Source of the DNA: Mesodorylaimus sp. YZB2_4
Lineage: Eukaryota > Nematoda > Enoplea > Dorylaimida > Dorylaimidae
Reading direction: 5' to 3'
Length of the DNA: 64,000 nt
NCBI GenBank assembly: GCA_030248295.1
Contig: JASANH010000674.1
Location: 24,913-88,912, forward strand
Under the pieces are notes generated by a model. That model was not told the origin of the DNA. It did no database searches and saw only the letters and a list, made by a program, of their open reading frames with translations. Shown piece after piece: positions 10,602 to 22,467 of this stretch (positions are counted from its first letter, which is position 1; every line of letters starts with the position of its first letter). A program made the translations under genes and the position numbers.

Positions 10602-11761
10602 ATGAGAATCATTGTTTTTGTACTGGTGATAGAATTCGCATTCATAGTGCATTTTCTTGCAGCAAGATATCAGTCGGCAGATAAAACGGAAAAATCATGG
10701 AAGGGTCACGATAATTTGGTGGTAAGAAAAGTATCCAAGCTTTCTTCTGGTGAGGAAAATGAGGTTCGTGATTCACTCTTACCGAGTGAGCTGGAAAATT
10801 CACAACAGCATTGATTCTAAAAAACCGTTTTTTAGTTGCGAGCCGATGTTTCGATGCTAAAGTTCCGAGCATCAGAGCTGAAAGCTCAACTCGCTCAACT
10901 GAAAAAGGGAAGGCTGTACAAGGAGGTATGTTACTTGCATCTTCTGTATTTCACAATTGACCACGGGGGTCTACATTTCGCTCGATCCGGCGGATGTGGA
11001 ATATGAATCGGCCCAGAGCGGATCCATTGGCCGGATCGAAAAATCGACTTACTCAAAGACAGGTAGTTCTCTGTTTTTTAGTACGGCCTGTGAAACCAGG
11101 ATTATTGTAAATAAACAGCTACTGTTTGATATTTAGGCGACGTCAGCTGAAAGCTAGCTGATAAATCTCACAGAGGCGAGGCAAAGAGAATTTATAGCGG
11201 AGGAACACAGACAAATCATGGACGGGGAACAGGGAGAGCTATGTCTGAGGTCACCCTGTAATAACTGCAATTTGTCAAGCACGACTGCAATGATACCCTA
11301 ATTTCAGCGCTAGGATTTTACCAGCGAGGAAGTTCATTCACCCAATGGTTCCATAAAACAGAAAAAAATGTCCGAATCACTCGCGCAGGAGAATGCTAGC
11401 AGTTCGAGCCATGAAGTGAACGTTTCGGTAAGTCTGTGATTTGAACTGCAGTAAATCGGTTTCCATGGTTAGAGAACTGAGTGTGGTACTTTTTAGTACC
11501 CCTTGCCAATATTTTTACTGACAGCAGCTGATGAGAAAAGCAGCTCGGGTACTGAGCAGTTCCGCTCATTGAGACAAAGAATTCGAGAGATGGAGCGTGA
11601 AAGGGTGAGCTGTTTCTTTTTTAAAAAATGGCTATGTACCTCACTACCTGGCGTAATTACTGCCAAATTGTTTTTATTAGGAGCTAGAAAAGGAAGCAAA
11701 GATTTTTGAAAGCAGACAGTATCAAGAAGAATTATTTTCTGCTGAACACTGCGCCGACTGA
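10602..11761 (+). CDS. Multi-exon gene for a small membrane-anchored coiled-coil protein
   Basis: Exon 1 begins MRIIVFVLVIEFAFIVHFLAA, a signal peptide or signal anchor, and ends at a GTAAGA donor near 10721. Further coding segments follow, each ending at a consensus donor: 10836-10925 (LRADVSMLKFRASELKAQL, a heptad pattern), a likely segment near 11158-11260 (ARQREFIAEEHRQIMDGEQ), one near 11314-11428 (Ser/Glu-rich), 11499-11604 (REMERER) and a last exon from about 11681 ending EELFSAEHCAD at 11761. Acceptors are TTTTTTAG, TTTTTAG or similar; introns are short. AATAAA follows two bases after the stop. Exon borders for the middle segments are approximate. This is the best candidate for an ordinary host gene here; I do not recognise the family. 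Confidence 0.5.
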
Positions 11762-11762
11762 G

Positions 11763-11768
11763 AATAAA
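11763..11768 (+). promoter_or_regulatory. Poly(A) signal AATAAA
   Basis: AATAAA lies two bases after the TGA stop of the coiled-coil gene, at the place expected for a very short 3' UTR. Confidence 0.5.
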
Positions 11769-11959
11769 AACGTTAGTCGGGCTTTCTAGTTTGTACAAAG
11801 AAGACAACTGCAGTGAAGATCCGAAATACAAGCAAATCATTCCCCTGTCGGCAAGCCGTCAGCTGCTACAATCAATGGGATGGCCTTTTTCAAATGATCT
11901 ATGTACCGCGTGCATTTTTCAGGCGTAACAGTGCTCCAGAACATGCAAATACCGTCTTT

Positions 11960-12520
11960 TATCTCTTATACTGTCCGAGGTTTCACATATTTCTTTAGGA
12001 ACGCTTCAGTTCTGCCCACAGGTTTTCAAATGAGATTAATGTCTGGGCTTTGCGGCGGTGTACGCTTCCATCTGATTCCATTGGCTGACATGTATTGGAT
12101 CGCCGCGTTGGAGACATGCTTCGGGTCTAAAGAGCAGAAAAGGTGTGCAAGAGAGCAGTCTCTGATGCCTAGAAACACCCTTACCATTCTCCTGCATGAA
12201 AATGACATTATTGATTCCTCCGAACGTCTTTTGATTGAATGGTATCAGTGTCTTATGCAAAATTTCCTCAACATAAAATTCTGCGTCCATAATCCCGTTA
12301 AATATTAGGATCAGCGTGGGCTCTCGCTTTGAGATGCCTAAAATGAATGAGAAAAAGATGTTAGTACGTAGTGTGCTAGGCAGTACAGACACGTTTGAAG
12401 TTTCTACGTACCAGCCCAAATTAGCACAGACGCAGGATGTTTGTAGACATTTTTCAAATCGATTTTCTCACCGATCCTCCCAGACCATTTCACAGATGGT
12501 GAATGTATCTATAAAATACC
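11960..12520 (-). pseudogene. Tc1/mariner-type transposase fragment
   Basis: The minus strand gives FNGIMDAEFYVEEILHKTL, a degraded stretch beginning NNVIFMQEN and then, in a shifted frame, PPQSPDINLI followed near 11965 by RKYVKPRTV-like residues. These match the order in Tc1 transposases (dG-mn-Y, the second catalytic Asp region, then the hallmark PaQSPDLNPIE). At least two frame changes and several stops are present, so it is dead. The third catalytic residue after SPDIN is replaced by a stop. Confidence 0.65.
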
Positions 12521-13259
12521 CACTGCATGCGCAGCACTAACAAAATTTCCGTAAACATTTTGAAAGCTCGCTAACTAATTCCAAAGCTCTGGCACAAAAT
12601 CTTTATGCGATTAGATCAGCCCAAAATTGCTAGCTGTGTGAGTCCCTTGCAGAGCAGGTTTTGAAGAAGCTTAGGCCATTAGACGGCGCCAGTCTGGCGA
12701 AAACCCGTACATCGCCAGCCCTTGGCGTGATAGCAGTGCAGGCAAAGCCGACCAAGCTCGTCGTCATTTGCGTTTGGATTTTCAGGAAGAACGGTCGCAC
12801 ATGAAAATGCTCGCTGATGTTATTTTCTTTTGTTCCGGTTGGCGCCGCTAACATCCGGGGCGAATGCGAGTGTGTCGATGATGCATACACTCGCAGTGTG
12901 CAAGGGCGCCTGGGGCTCTCTGATTTATTGGCCATCTATTGTCACTCGACGGTGGCCACACTGGATTTTAGGGCAATCACGATCATCAAGTACTGCCCCG
13001 TCAAAGTAGGTTCGCTGTTTTCCGAGTTGACGCACGCACTTGGCGTAATACCTGCCATTTGTGCTAGCGTCGAAAATGTCCTCCGGAATACCCTTTCGAG
13101 TACTGTAAGTCAGACTTTGTTATCCAATGCGTTCCCTGTCATCCTCACCAACCCAATTCTGCTTTCTAGGCCCGGCGAGACCAATTGCCGCGGCTACCTC
13201 GCCCCGACCACCACCGCCGCAATGTATGTCAACAACCAGGACGACGAGTTGTACTCCAT

Positions 13260-13910
13260 ACCCCACTAAAAAGGTTAATGAAAAGGACCAAGGCCCAGGG
13301 CTTAGGAATAGAGAACACGAAGCTGCCACCGAAAAAACCATGCGAAAAATTTCCCCTCTCCACGAGCTCCTCTATTCCTAAGCCCTGACATTCGTTCGCC
13401 TAAGATATACGGTGGGCTATATTGCGTGCCGACTCATAATGCGTAAAAGCATTTGCTGCATTGCTTGCATGGTCACAGTCATTAAATTGCGGCGTTAAGC
13501 GCTTGTTCCAGCAGAGGCACAGTATTTTGCTCGGTGTCTCGAGTAAACTATGCGTTCGATAAATGGACAGTCCGTTACGTCAACTTCAGGCATGTTAGGA
13601 TTGCAAACTGTAGGTCAATGAATCCAATGCCAACTGCGCCAACAACTGTGTCGCACAGCCATTGCGTCAAACATCAAGCTTCCTGTGCTTTGGCTAATTC
13701 ACATTATAGAACCTAACTCAAGTGACCACATCCCACGAAGCTCCAGCATTCCCACAGCTACGCACAACGCTATTGTTTGTCAGGGCTTAGGAATAGAGAA
13801 GCTCGTGAAGAAGGGAAATTTTTCGCATGGTTTTTTTGGTGGCAGCTTCGTGCTCTCTATTCCTAAGCCGTAGGCGTTGGTCCTTTTTATAGACCTTTTT
13901 TAGTGGGGGT
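13260..13910. mobile_element. Fold-back MITE with nested palindromes
   Basis: The arm at 13260-13390 is repeated in inverted orientation at 13778-13910 with a few mismatches. Each arm contains its own inverted repeat, AGGGCTTAGGAATAGAG near one end and CTCTATTCCTAAGCCCT near the other, around a centre with CATGCGAAAAATTTCCC. The outer tips read CCCCACTAAAAA. The 387-bp spacer has no gene. I found no clear target duplication. The stretch 13911-15160 after it holds nothing I can name. Confidence 0.8.
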
Positions 13911-15160
13911 CTTGCTATATTGGCAGGTTTTCCATAAAATTTTTCTTAATTTCAAAAATCAAAAATGCCTACACTCCGAAACACCAATAATTTCATTCCC
14001 GCTTGAAATTGTCCCTCAACTATCTCGCTTTTCGACAAATAGTTAATAATTTCAGCATATGCTGACCCGTAAGTAAAATCATCAATAAACATTTCCTACA
14101 TTCTGCAGAATTTCCTGAAGCACTACAGACACATTTCTCCCAGAACTTTTCGTAAATCACCCGAATATTACAAAATTGCCGTAATCTCGTCTTTCATGTC
14201 CCTGCCAGTTTTAGAATTTTGATCAGACGGCTTTGCAAGGGCACCTACCGCCACGCTGGAGAAGAACCGCAAAGGCAACTGATTCGTTTGTGATTTCGTG
14301 AAGAAGGTGGATCAAAGCTCTATTCTTTTTTTAAGTGTGTTTTCAGTGCACTCGGGAACACATGAGCTTGTTGGGTTTCCGCTTTTGCTATATGAACTGT
14401 ATTTTTCTGTCATTTTCTAATGGATAGATCTGATCATTGCCGAAAGTGCAGGCTCTGACTTTTAATTAGAGAAGAAAGGCCGAATGTATGGTGATCTGAT
14501 CTTCTGTTCCATTAGAAGCTGAAATTCAGGGTGTGCAACGTGTGCCAAGTCACTATTAGCTCGAATTTTTCTCAACAATATTACTTCCGCATCAAATAAA
14601 ACATGTGCTGCGCACAGAAACTCTGTCCACAGCATTTATATTCGTTCACATATTCTCAATTTATTGCCAGCGAATTCATCTTCGTTAGAGCCCGCTGAGC
14701 CTACCCAATCAATGGCGCCGCGCCCCAACCCGTTTAGTTGATGTTTCTAAATCCCGCGCAAAATATATAAGGACAGAAACACTGGCGCCTATAACTTTCA
14801 ATAGTCGATAACCCAAGAACGATTGCACTGAAAAAACTGGTTTTTCGCAAGCTTTGCAAGATAAGTCAGATCTGCTATCATGTAAATTATTATTACCAAG
14901 CTCCACTCTTACCAGGCGTGCGAGGGCGAAAATCCCGACCTGGTTATTCATTTTCGCTATAACTCGCGGGCGAAATCAATTAAATTTGGTATGGATATGG
15001 GAGACTGGTTTCTACGCGTGGCCAGCGTGGCAGGTCGTGCCAGCGATTGCTTTCTTTCTTATTTGGTGAAGTATAGCGATCAATATTCGATAACGAGCCA
15101 ACAAATAAATACTCCGAATAAATTCGATTCCCCCTCTTTTACCTATGAGCAGGATTTGGA

Positions 15161-16029
15161 ATGGATACATCGACTATGGAAACGAACGTTCTTCAAGGAA
15201 ACATCATCAACGAGAATGAAATCCGAGAAGAATTATCAAAGGTGGCCTTCATCCCACTTCATCTAGACGGTCTGTTGAACAAATCAGCGATCGAAATCAT
15301 GAAATCTATTTATGACGAAAATTCGTAAGAGCTGCAACCTCTCCAATCAAAACGCCTTCCGATTGGCGAGAGCGATCAGAGTGATGTTACCGTCGAAAGA
15401 GGCTCGAGACAAAGCAGTATCTGAAACACTCTCCATATTTCTTTTACGAACTGAATTAAAAATGCCTTGTTTGCCGTCGACGACTGTGAAGAAAACGATC
15501 CATTTGTATGGAATACCTGTTGAAGAAAGTTAAACTTGGGTCGAGCGATGGCTGAAAAGTCAGAAATTTGAATTGGCGTCTGCATGTCGCTGGTTATGTT
15601 GGCCTGTCACTGAAATTCAGAACGGCGGTAGATCACGGGTCGTGAAAATTTCGAAAGAGCAAGAGATACCAGGATACGCCAATGTCAATTCAGTGTTACT
15701 AAAGCAGGTAGTCCCAATCCAATTGTGGCATGCCAAAGTGGTGCTGGAAGTGCAAGGAAAAAGGCCATGTATCGAAGGAGTGCGCAAGCCTGATCGAAAA
15801 TCGAGAAACCAACCCAAATTCTTACGCCTCTCGGGCATCTGGCGGATATGGCGGTTTCAGGACAGCGGCAGCACGTATAGCCCAAATGTCAACAACTTCA
15901 AAGCCAGCAGTTGATAAACCGATAAATGACGAAAATAAATTTCCGCCGCTGGGTCTTCTGACTACGCAGCTGCAGGTTGTCAGGAAACCATCAACTCTGA
16001 CGTGCACTAGCACGGCTGCAGTGAAATAA
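15161..16029 (+). pseudogene. Broken gag-like / LINE ORF1-like protein with zinc knuckle
   Basis: Three successive pieces read as one damaged protein: MDTSTMETNVLQGN from 15161, a second frame from 15312 with a TAA at 15531-15533 inside it (IHLYGIPVEES, stop, TWVERWLKSQKFEL), and after a +1 frame change near 15735 a CCHC knuckle CWKCKEKGHVSKEC followed by a Ser/Gly-rich tail ending at 16029. An RNA-binding segment followed by a CCHC knuckle is typical of retroelement nucleocapsid or LINE ORF1 proteins. The last codon lies directly against the inverted-repeat element starting at 16030. Which element it came from cannot be told. Confidence 0.6.
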
Positions 16030-16503
16030 ATCATATCAAAAAAGTCTGCTTATCGCAGAGTACAAAAACTTTTCGACCAGCCACCGCATTCCAATACCTG
16101 ATAGCTTAGGGTGGCTGGTCTAACACGGCGACTGGTGCTTGATATCTTAAACAAATCAAAATCTTCAAGAAGCATAATCCTTACTGGAGATGGAGATACT
16201 GGTGCAGTTCTCGCAGCGTTTCTCACCTCACAATCCTATTTAAATTAACTGGTACTAGCATGATTTGTAATATTCATAAACTGACATCCACATACTTCGT
16301 ACCCAAATCAAATATAAAAAGCACAACAGGAATCACCTTATACTATCATTATTGTTGCTTAATTGCTGGTTTCTCTTTATAAGTGATGGCTGGCTGCAGC
16401 TCTTGTTGAGTAATCAATCGGCTGCTGTTGGTCGACAGTTGGCTTTTCCTGCTGACGGTCGCCACGGCCTCCACCACTATCGACGTTTCCGTGATCGCAT
16501 CCA

Positions 16504-16926
16504 TCAAAAAAATCTACGACTACGCCCTTGGCCGCCACGATTACTTCGACGAACGCGGCCACGTCCTCGGCCACCAGAACCAGGGCCAGCACCGAAACCA
16601 CGGCCGCCACCAAAGCCACGACCAACACTGAATCCGCGGACGCCACCAGAGCGACGACCAGCACTGAAGCCACGACTTCCACCGAATTCACGACTAGAAC
16701 CAGCTCCACGACTAGCACTGAATCCACGGCCGCCACCAAATCCACAAACACCACCAAGACCGCGTCCATGTCCTCGTAAGCCCTGACCTTGAAAACCCAC
16801 AGTATCGACCAAGACTATCAGAGGCTGCGATGGCTGCTGCTGCTGTTGTACTGGCATTGAAATGGGCTGCACCGGAGTGAGGGCGTACACGTTTTGACCA
16901 ATTGGAATAGCGTGAGTAAAGGCCAT
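16504..16926 (-). CDS. Gly/Arg-rich protein, 140 aa
   Basis: The ATG at 16926 lies about 10 bases after a TATAAAAA motif (minus strand, near 16942). The protein begins MAFTHAIPIGQNVYALTPVQ, continues through a short poly-Gln, then about 85 residues of RGFGGGRG/SAGR-type repeats and ends GQGRSRRFF. RGG-rich tails usually bind RNA. The same DNA is open in several frames because it is a GGN/CCN-like repeat, so coding status is uncertain, but the non-repetitive N-terminus speaks for a real start. No family recognised. Confidence 0.45.
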   Translation of the reverse strand: MAFTHAIPIGQNVYALTPVQPISMPVQQQQQPSQPLIVLVDTVGFQGQGLRGHGRGLGGVCGFGGGRGFSASRGAGSSREFGGSRGFSAGRRSGGVRGFSVGRGFGGGRGFGAGPGSGGRGRGRVRRSNRGGQGRSRRFF

Positions 16927-17011
16927 TTTGGAATTTTTATAAAACCGACCAGTCCGAAAGACCGACCAGGACAATAATCGCACGATCTGCGTGCTTCCTG
17001 GCTTTTTATAC

Positions 17012-17163
17012 CTTTTTCTTGCGCAATTCTGATGCAACAAACGTGTCCCGTATTGCGACCGCGAATGAATCGATGCCACGCCTCCTAGCGCTGGATTGTG
17101 CAATTCTAATAGAACAAAAATGTCCCGTATTGCGACCGCAAAGTAATTGATGCCACGCCTCCT
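17012..17163. repeat. Tandem duplication of about 80 bp
   Basis: Two adjacent copies share GTCCCGTATTGCGACCGC and GATGCCACGCCTCCT. It lies upstream of the Gly/Arg-rich ORF start and may be part of its promoter. Confidence 0.8.
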
Positions 17164-19802
17164 GGCCTCCTTGGTTTTTTTAGCCTAGGTTTCCCATCCA
17201 ATAAAAATAGCACAGCATGGCCTGAGGGGACTGCTTAGGTAGAGCGAGTCCGCATCACAGCTTCAGCTTACATGACAAACATCTTGCTACTTGATTAAAG
17301 GACATATGTCGGGCTGTTTGAACAAGTTATGTGGCCGCCAAGGTTGATAAGTTAGTGAACCTTCCTATTAATTTCACGGCTAAACCCTTCTGTTCTCTGC
17401 CTCTGCGTGTCAATAATCAATAAGGCGCAGCGGGCGTGATTTGATGCCTGCCTTATGAATGCCTGCCTGAATCTTGTACTTCGTCTAACATTAGCGGTAG
17501 GCCAACAGTTCAAGCTGAATGGTAAAGAAAACGTTGAGCTTGCAGCAGGCATGCAATTTTTAAGTTCTAAACTACAGCACGGTACAGTATAAAAACTTTG
17601 CGGTTGGCTCAAAAGAAGTCCAAAAAAATTGCTCGAGAAGAGAATCGACCCAAAAGTTGTATGACACATTCGTTTCTGATCCCGCCGCGTTTATCACCAC
17701 AACAGCCGCGATTCTTCTCGCTTTGATAGCTGTTATTTCTACATGCAGAAGCAAGGGCCTCTCTCAGAGACAATGGTGATCATCGTGGCACTTTCCATCG
17801 TGAATAATCGATTGACGTTGAGCCCTTGCAGTGAGAATATGACACTTCTGTTAGGCTACTGGAGCTTGACCTGGCTCTTTTATCAGCATTTATCATTATC
17901 TGACCCACCCCCGCTTCTGATAACCTGATAGATGACCAGTGGTCGAGGTGCTCTTGAACGCATGCAAAAAAGCAGTGGAATGTGAAGTCTGTTACACTCT
18001 CGCATGTTATCTGGGGGTTTTCTCATTACGGAATCGGCGTTCGTTCATCGCAGTCAAGTCAAGTGTGGAGGCTGATTCCCGTTTTTCGGTCCAAGTAAGA
18101 TTTTATTCATCTGTGCGTCTGCGCCAAGCAACCCGCGTCAGTAGATTTAGGCAAGTAACCAGTTTGGAAAAGAAAAGACAGCTCGGAGAGTTTTCAAAGC
18201 CAAAAATTCCAGCCACTGGTGGACTCAAACCCTCGGTAGGCGAATTTATGGAGTGTTGCATCGAACGGCGCTGCACTGCGCCACCAACACACTGGACATC
18301 GCTGAAAGAACAGTGGTTTCACACTCACATCTTGTACCTGCTATTCTCCGCACACTAGTTGTACATGGATCTGCCCTATGCTGAGAACATTATGTAAATC
18401 TTGACCGCGCTGCTCGGGCTTTCTTCAAACCCAAGTCAGCGCTCGCCCTGCGCGAAGGAAAAACAAATATGAATTCCAGAGCAAAGAGCGCAGAGACTGG
18501 AACTGAGAGAAAACGGCTCGATGGAACAAAACGCACGCCGATTATGTCATGAGAAAACCCCCGCAAGAATTTTCATTCCAAGAGGCAAGCATGCATCCCA
18601 GGTTTTGGGGAAAGGCGTGGAACTTGCCAAGAATAGTTCGGTAGAGAACAGGAAACCTGTCTGAGGCAACAAAGGTTGGCACTGACCATTGTCCACTCGT
18701 ATTTAGGAAATGGTCTCTTGGTCACTCTCTGCCCATCTACAATGTTTGGCGCGAGATAGTCCATCACGTGCAAACTACATATAGCGCAGATAAGGCTAGA
18801 CAATTCTGTCATTTGAGTCAATTCGTGCTTGCTGTCTCCAAAAGAAAGATTGCATTCCAGATATTCACCGTTTCCGCTCTGAGAAAGTCCCTTCCGATTA
18901 GACAGGGAAGGCCTGAAAGCGGTCACAAACCGCTTGTCTTCTGACTTCTACCCGCAGTGTAAGGTCTCTGTGGCGCAGGAGGAGGACTCTTGACGCACAA
19001 TGTCGGCAATCCAGCCGCTGTGCACGTCGGTTCGAAGCCTACCAAGCTCAGTTCTTTTTGACTTCTGAAATAATTCTTTTTTTGTTCCACAAGCATGAAT
19101 TCCCCATCGTTGATTATTGATATATTCTGTTATATTTTTCCTCTAATAGTTTAAACTTCTACTTTTTGCGCTGAGCTCCTCGTCATATAGACATGAAGAC
19201 GTGCAGTCCATATTCGTGCATACAGTTTGAAACCAGAAAAATCTCAACAACAAATTACAGGAATTAAATAAAAACAGCATTATTATGAAAGAAACTGGCA
19301 ATCGTCCCGAGTGAGACAGTTCTCCGACTTTTGGCATTGGTCAGGTGAGCGCTTACAGTAACCCCAGCCCGCACCCTCTCTGTTCACTGTTTGAATCTTA
19401 CGCTATTTGTGATAAGTGGCTAAAAACGACCCTGCCTGAGGTAATTTCTGGCACCAGAAATTCCCTGACGCATGTCCTTTAAACTACCTTAGAATATTGC
19501 ATTGGATCAATGTTTGACAGTTTGCAGTTGCTAGTGTGCATTAAAACCTTTTATTTTTATGGAGAGTTAACGAACACTCATCAAGAAATTGTCGCCAAGT
19601 TAGACCAGCCACCCTGGGCTATCAGGAATTGGAATGCGGTGGCTGGTCGAAAAGTTTTTGTAGTCTGCGATAAGCAGACTTTTTGGATATGATAATACCG
19701 TTTTTCGCCTTTTCAACTAGGTACATCTTTGCTAAAATCTATTGTACTGAAGGAACTTCATTTGCTCGTCTACGGTTGCGGCACACTTATTTACCTACAG
19801 TT

Positions 19803-19925
19803 AAACCCGGATCGGGTCAGGTACTTTCGTGGCGGGTCGGGTCAGGTCAGCAAAATTTCGGGTCGGGTCGGGTCAGAATCGGGTCGAGTCACCTTTTTGA
19901 AAGATCGAGTCAAACGGGTCGAAAA
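19803..19925. repeat. Imperfect GGGTC pentamer repeat
   Basis: Many irregular copies of CGGGTCGGGTCAGGTC, decaying to GGTCGAGTCA and CGGGTCGA. Simple-sequence origin. Confidence 0.85.
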
Positions 19926-20312
19926 TACAGAAATTTTGCAAGTTACTACTGTTAAGCAACTTGAGAAACCTTTTCATAGTTGTTCGACTACAGAATTTGC
20001 AGTATATGCTTCATGCATGCATGCACAATGTCTTTCATTCCATGTTCTCATTCTGCGTAACTTCCGAGAATGTCACACAAATTGTAAGCTGTGAGAGTGA
20101 TCAATTTTTCTAAAAATTTCTGCAAAGGGAAGGGTCCATATGCGAGAGTTCTCATAAACATTCTTTTGAACTCTGATGAATGAGTGGGACTAGCCATACT
20201 CTATATATATTCCAAACACCAAAGATGTACATTGCTCAGACAATTGTTCGTCTGGTTGCAAAACTCCAGCCTCCAAAAATTCAATCCTCGCATTTATTGC
20301 ACTATCGCTTCT

Positions 20313-21642
20313 CTAGGACGTGGCTAATTCAGCCAGCTGAGCATGTTCTTTCCAAATTTTTAAATCTGCTCCCGCTATTTCTTGTTCAAACTGAGCCATC
20401 ACATCATGGTCCAAACTAGCACGAGACAAGGCGTCCACATTAGCATGCCTTTTACCTGGCCGATATCGAATCTCAAAGTGCATACCCGCCATTTTTCGAA
20501 ATCCACCTTGCAAATCGTCCATCGTGCGTTTTACTCTTAAAAATGGCTACAAGGGGCTGGTGGTCTGTTATTATTGTGAACTTCTGTACGTACAGTAGAT
20601 GTACAGTATGGCCGAAACAACTTGACAGCCCAGTAGACCCCTAAAACTTCCAATTCCGTTGTTGGGTACCTGGTTTCACTCGGTAAGAGAGTCCTACTAG
20701 CGTATGCTACTGGGTGCTCCTGTCCCTTGTCGTCCAACTGCGATAGGATTGCGCCTAGTCCTTCTCTGCTCGCGTCCGTGGAGATCATGAAGGGTTTTTG
20801 AAAGTCCGGGTACGCTAGTACTGGTGCGCTAGACAGCCTTCTCTTCAGCTCTTCAAACGCTCTTTTCTCCGCATTGCCCTAACTAAATTTCACATTTTCC
20901 TTCGTCAGATCAAGCAGAGGTCGTGGAATTTTAGAAAAATCTGGTATGAACCTCCTGTAAAATACACACATGTCAAGGTATCTGCGCACTGTTTTCCTGT
21001 CGCTCGGAACTGGCATGTCCACAACTGCCTTGATTTAACTGCTATCCACTTTCATTCCTTCTGCTGACACCACGTGACCCAAAAATGGCACTTTCGTTTT
21101 TAAAAATTGACATTTTGGCAGTCTTAGCCGCAGGTTGACCTTGTGCAAACATTCGAAAACTTCCCGTGATTGCATTTTGTGATTTTGGAACGATGTTGAC
21201 ATTAGAAGAATATTATCTAAATATATAAGGCATTGCTTGCAGTTTAAACCTGCCAATGTGGCATTCATGAGGCGAATAAAAACAGCTGGTGAGTTCGTAA
21301 GCCCGAAAAATAACACTTTGAATCGATAATGTCGACCTCCTGGAACCCGAAATGCAGTTTTCTCCCTGTCTCCTTATTTTAATTTTATTTGCCGATATCC
21401 CGATATCAGGTCAAGACTTGAAAAACACTTCCGGATGAGCTATCCAGGATATCGTCCATGCGTGGAAACGGGAATTCATCTCGCACTGTGATGGCGTTCA
21501 GGGCTCTATAGTCGATAGCGAATCGATACTCATTGCCGGATTTCTTGCGAAACTTCTTGCGATTTCTTGCTTTGTGCAAGCTGTAACGTAGGCGAAACAA
21601 ATCGTGAAGAAAAAGTGACGTGATTGAGAACAATAGCACCAA
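20313..21642 (-). pseudogene. Ty3/gypsy pol fragment (RT and RNase H)
   Basis: Read downwards on the minus strand: RT start (FAIDYRALNAITVRDEFPFP near 21510), RT core with FFGLTNSPAVF and YLDN near 21210, thumb with LRLPKCQF and FLGHVVSAEGM, then after stops the RNase H start (ISTDASREGLGA near 20785, YASRTL, TELEVLGVYWA) and its end (YRPGKRHANVDALSR near 20450). Several stops and frame changes break it, and the RT catalytic box is YLDN rather than YLDD. No LTR, gag or integrase is attached. It is a different lineage from the provirus at 31774-48307. Confidence 0.88.
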
Positions 21643-22467
21643 AACTTACGGCTATAAGAATTTCTATATTCTTTTTTCAAAACTGTAACCAAGTTTCCAA
21701 TTCAAATAAATTTTTTGAAAACTCACTTTTTGAGCTTTTGACGTGATCGCGCGATGCTCTATGTGGGTGACTTCACACTTCTGCTGGAGCCATGCAAATC
21801 GATAATTGCACACAAATACAGCTTTTAAAAATTTCAAGAGCATGAAAATCAGGCCGTTTCTCTGCTACAGCTCATTTGCTGAATTTGAATTTGCCGCTTC
21901 GGCTGTTGATGCGCAGGCTCATAAGCGCCTATAGCAGACAACGTCGCTGACCCAGAAATAAGAAGGCATTTTCAGTCCTAAAGTCTTATCTAGTTTTCCT
22001 TGTCTCTGTTAAATCTTATTTTGCTTAACCGACATATCGTTTCCATGCTTTCCTTTCCGACTGGCAAGGGAACATCGCCAACCGTTAAGTCGATCTTTGA
22101 GAAACCAAAAATTGTGACATGTTTCTATGTGCAAAAGAAAGCTATGTGCAAAATATTAACTGTTCCCTTGTGGGTGGCCAGGGTTGTCATTCGCTTTGTT
22201 TCTTCGCTCTCGAGCCGGTTGCTTTTGCCTGCCAGTTTCGTCTCTGCTCGACTCCGATCGTGATCGGTTTGAGGAATGCAAGCCCGATGCCCGACTTTTT
22301 CTCGCCATCTGAAGTTGCAGCTCTTTGATGTGGCCACACGTTTCATCGAGCTTGCTCCAAGAGGTGATTGGAACGATCGCCCACGTGTTCAACTTGCTGT
22401 TGTGAAGTTCGAGGGCTTAGAGATGTCATCAACAAACTGCATTTCCAATTCGCTCATATTGGTCCTA

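Larger units (their letters stand above)
16030..19693. mobile_element. 3.66-kb element with 103-bp terminal inverted repeats
   Basis: 16030-16132 and 19591-19693 are inverted copies with about eight mismatches. Each starts ATCATATC(A/C)AAAAAGTCTG at the outer tip and contains an internal hairpin, GACCAGCCACC to GGGTGGCTGGTC. The interior carries one Gly/Arg-rich ORF on the minus strand (16504-16926), a local 80-bp duplication, and otherwise no recognisable gene from 17164 to 19590. No transposase is visible and the target duplication is unclear, so it is probably non-autonomous. Confidence 0.7.

Noticed and set aside
18573-18926. 117-codon minus-strand frame MTAFRPSLSNRKG
   Set aside because: Some protein-like stretches but no family, no supporting splice sites and located within a non-autonomous element.
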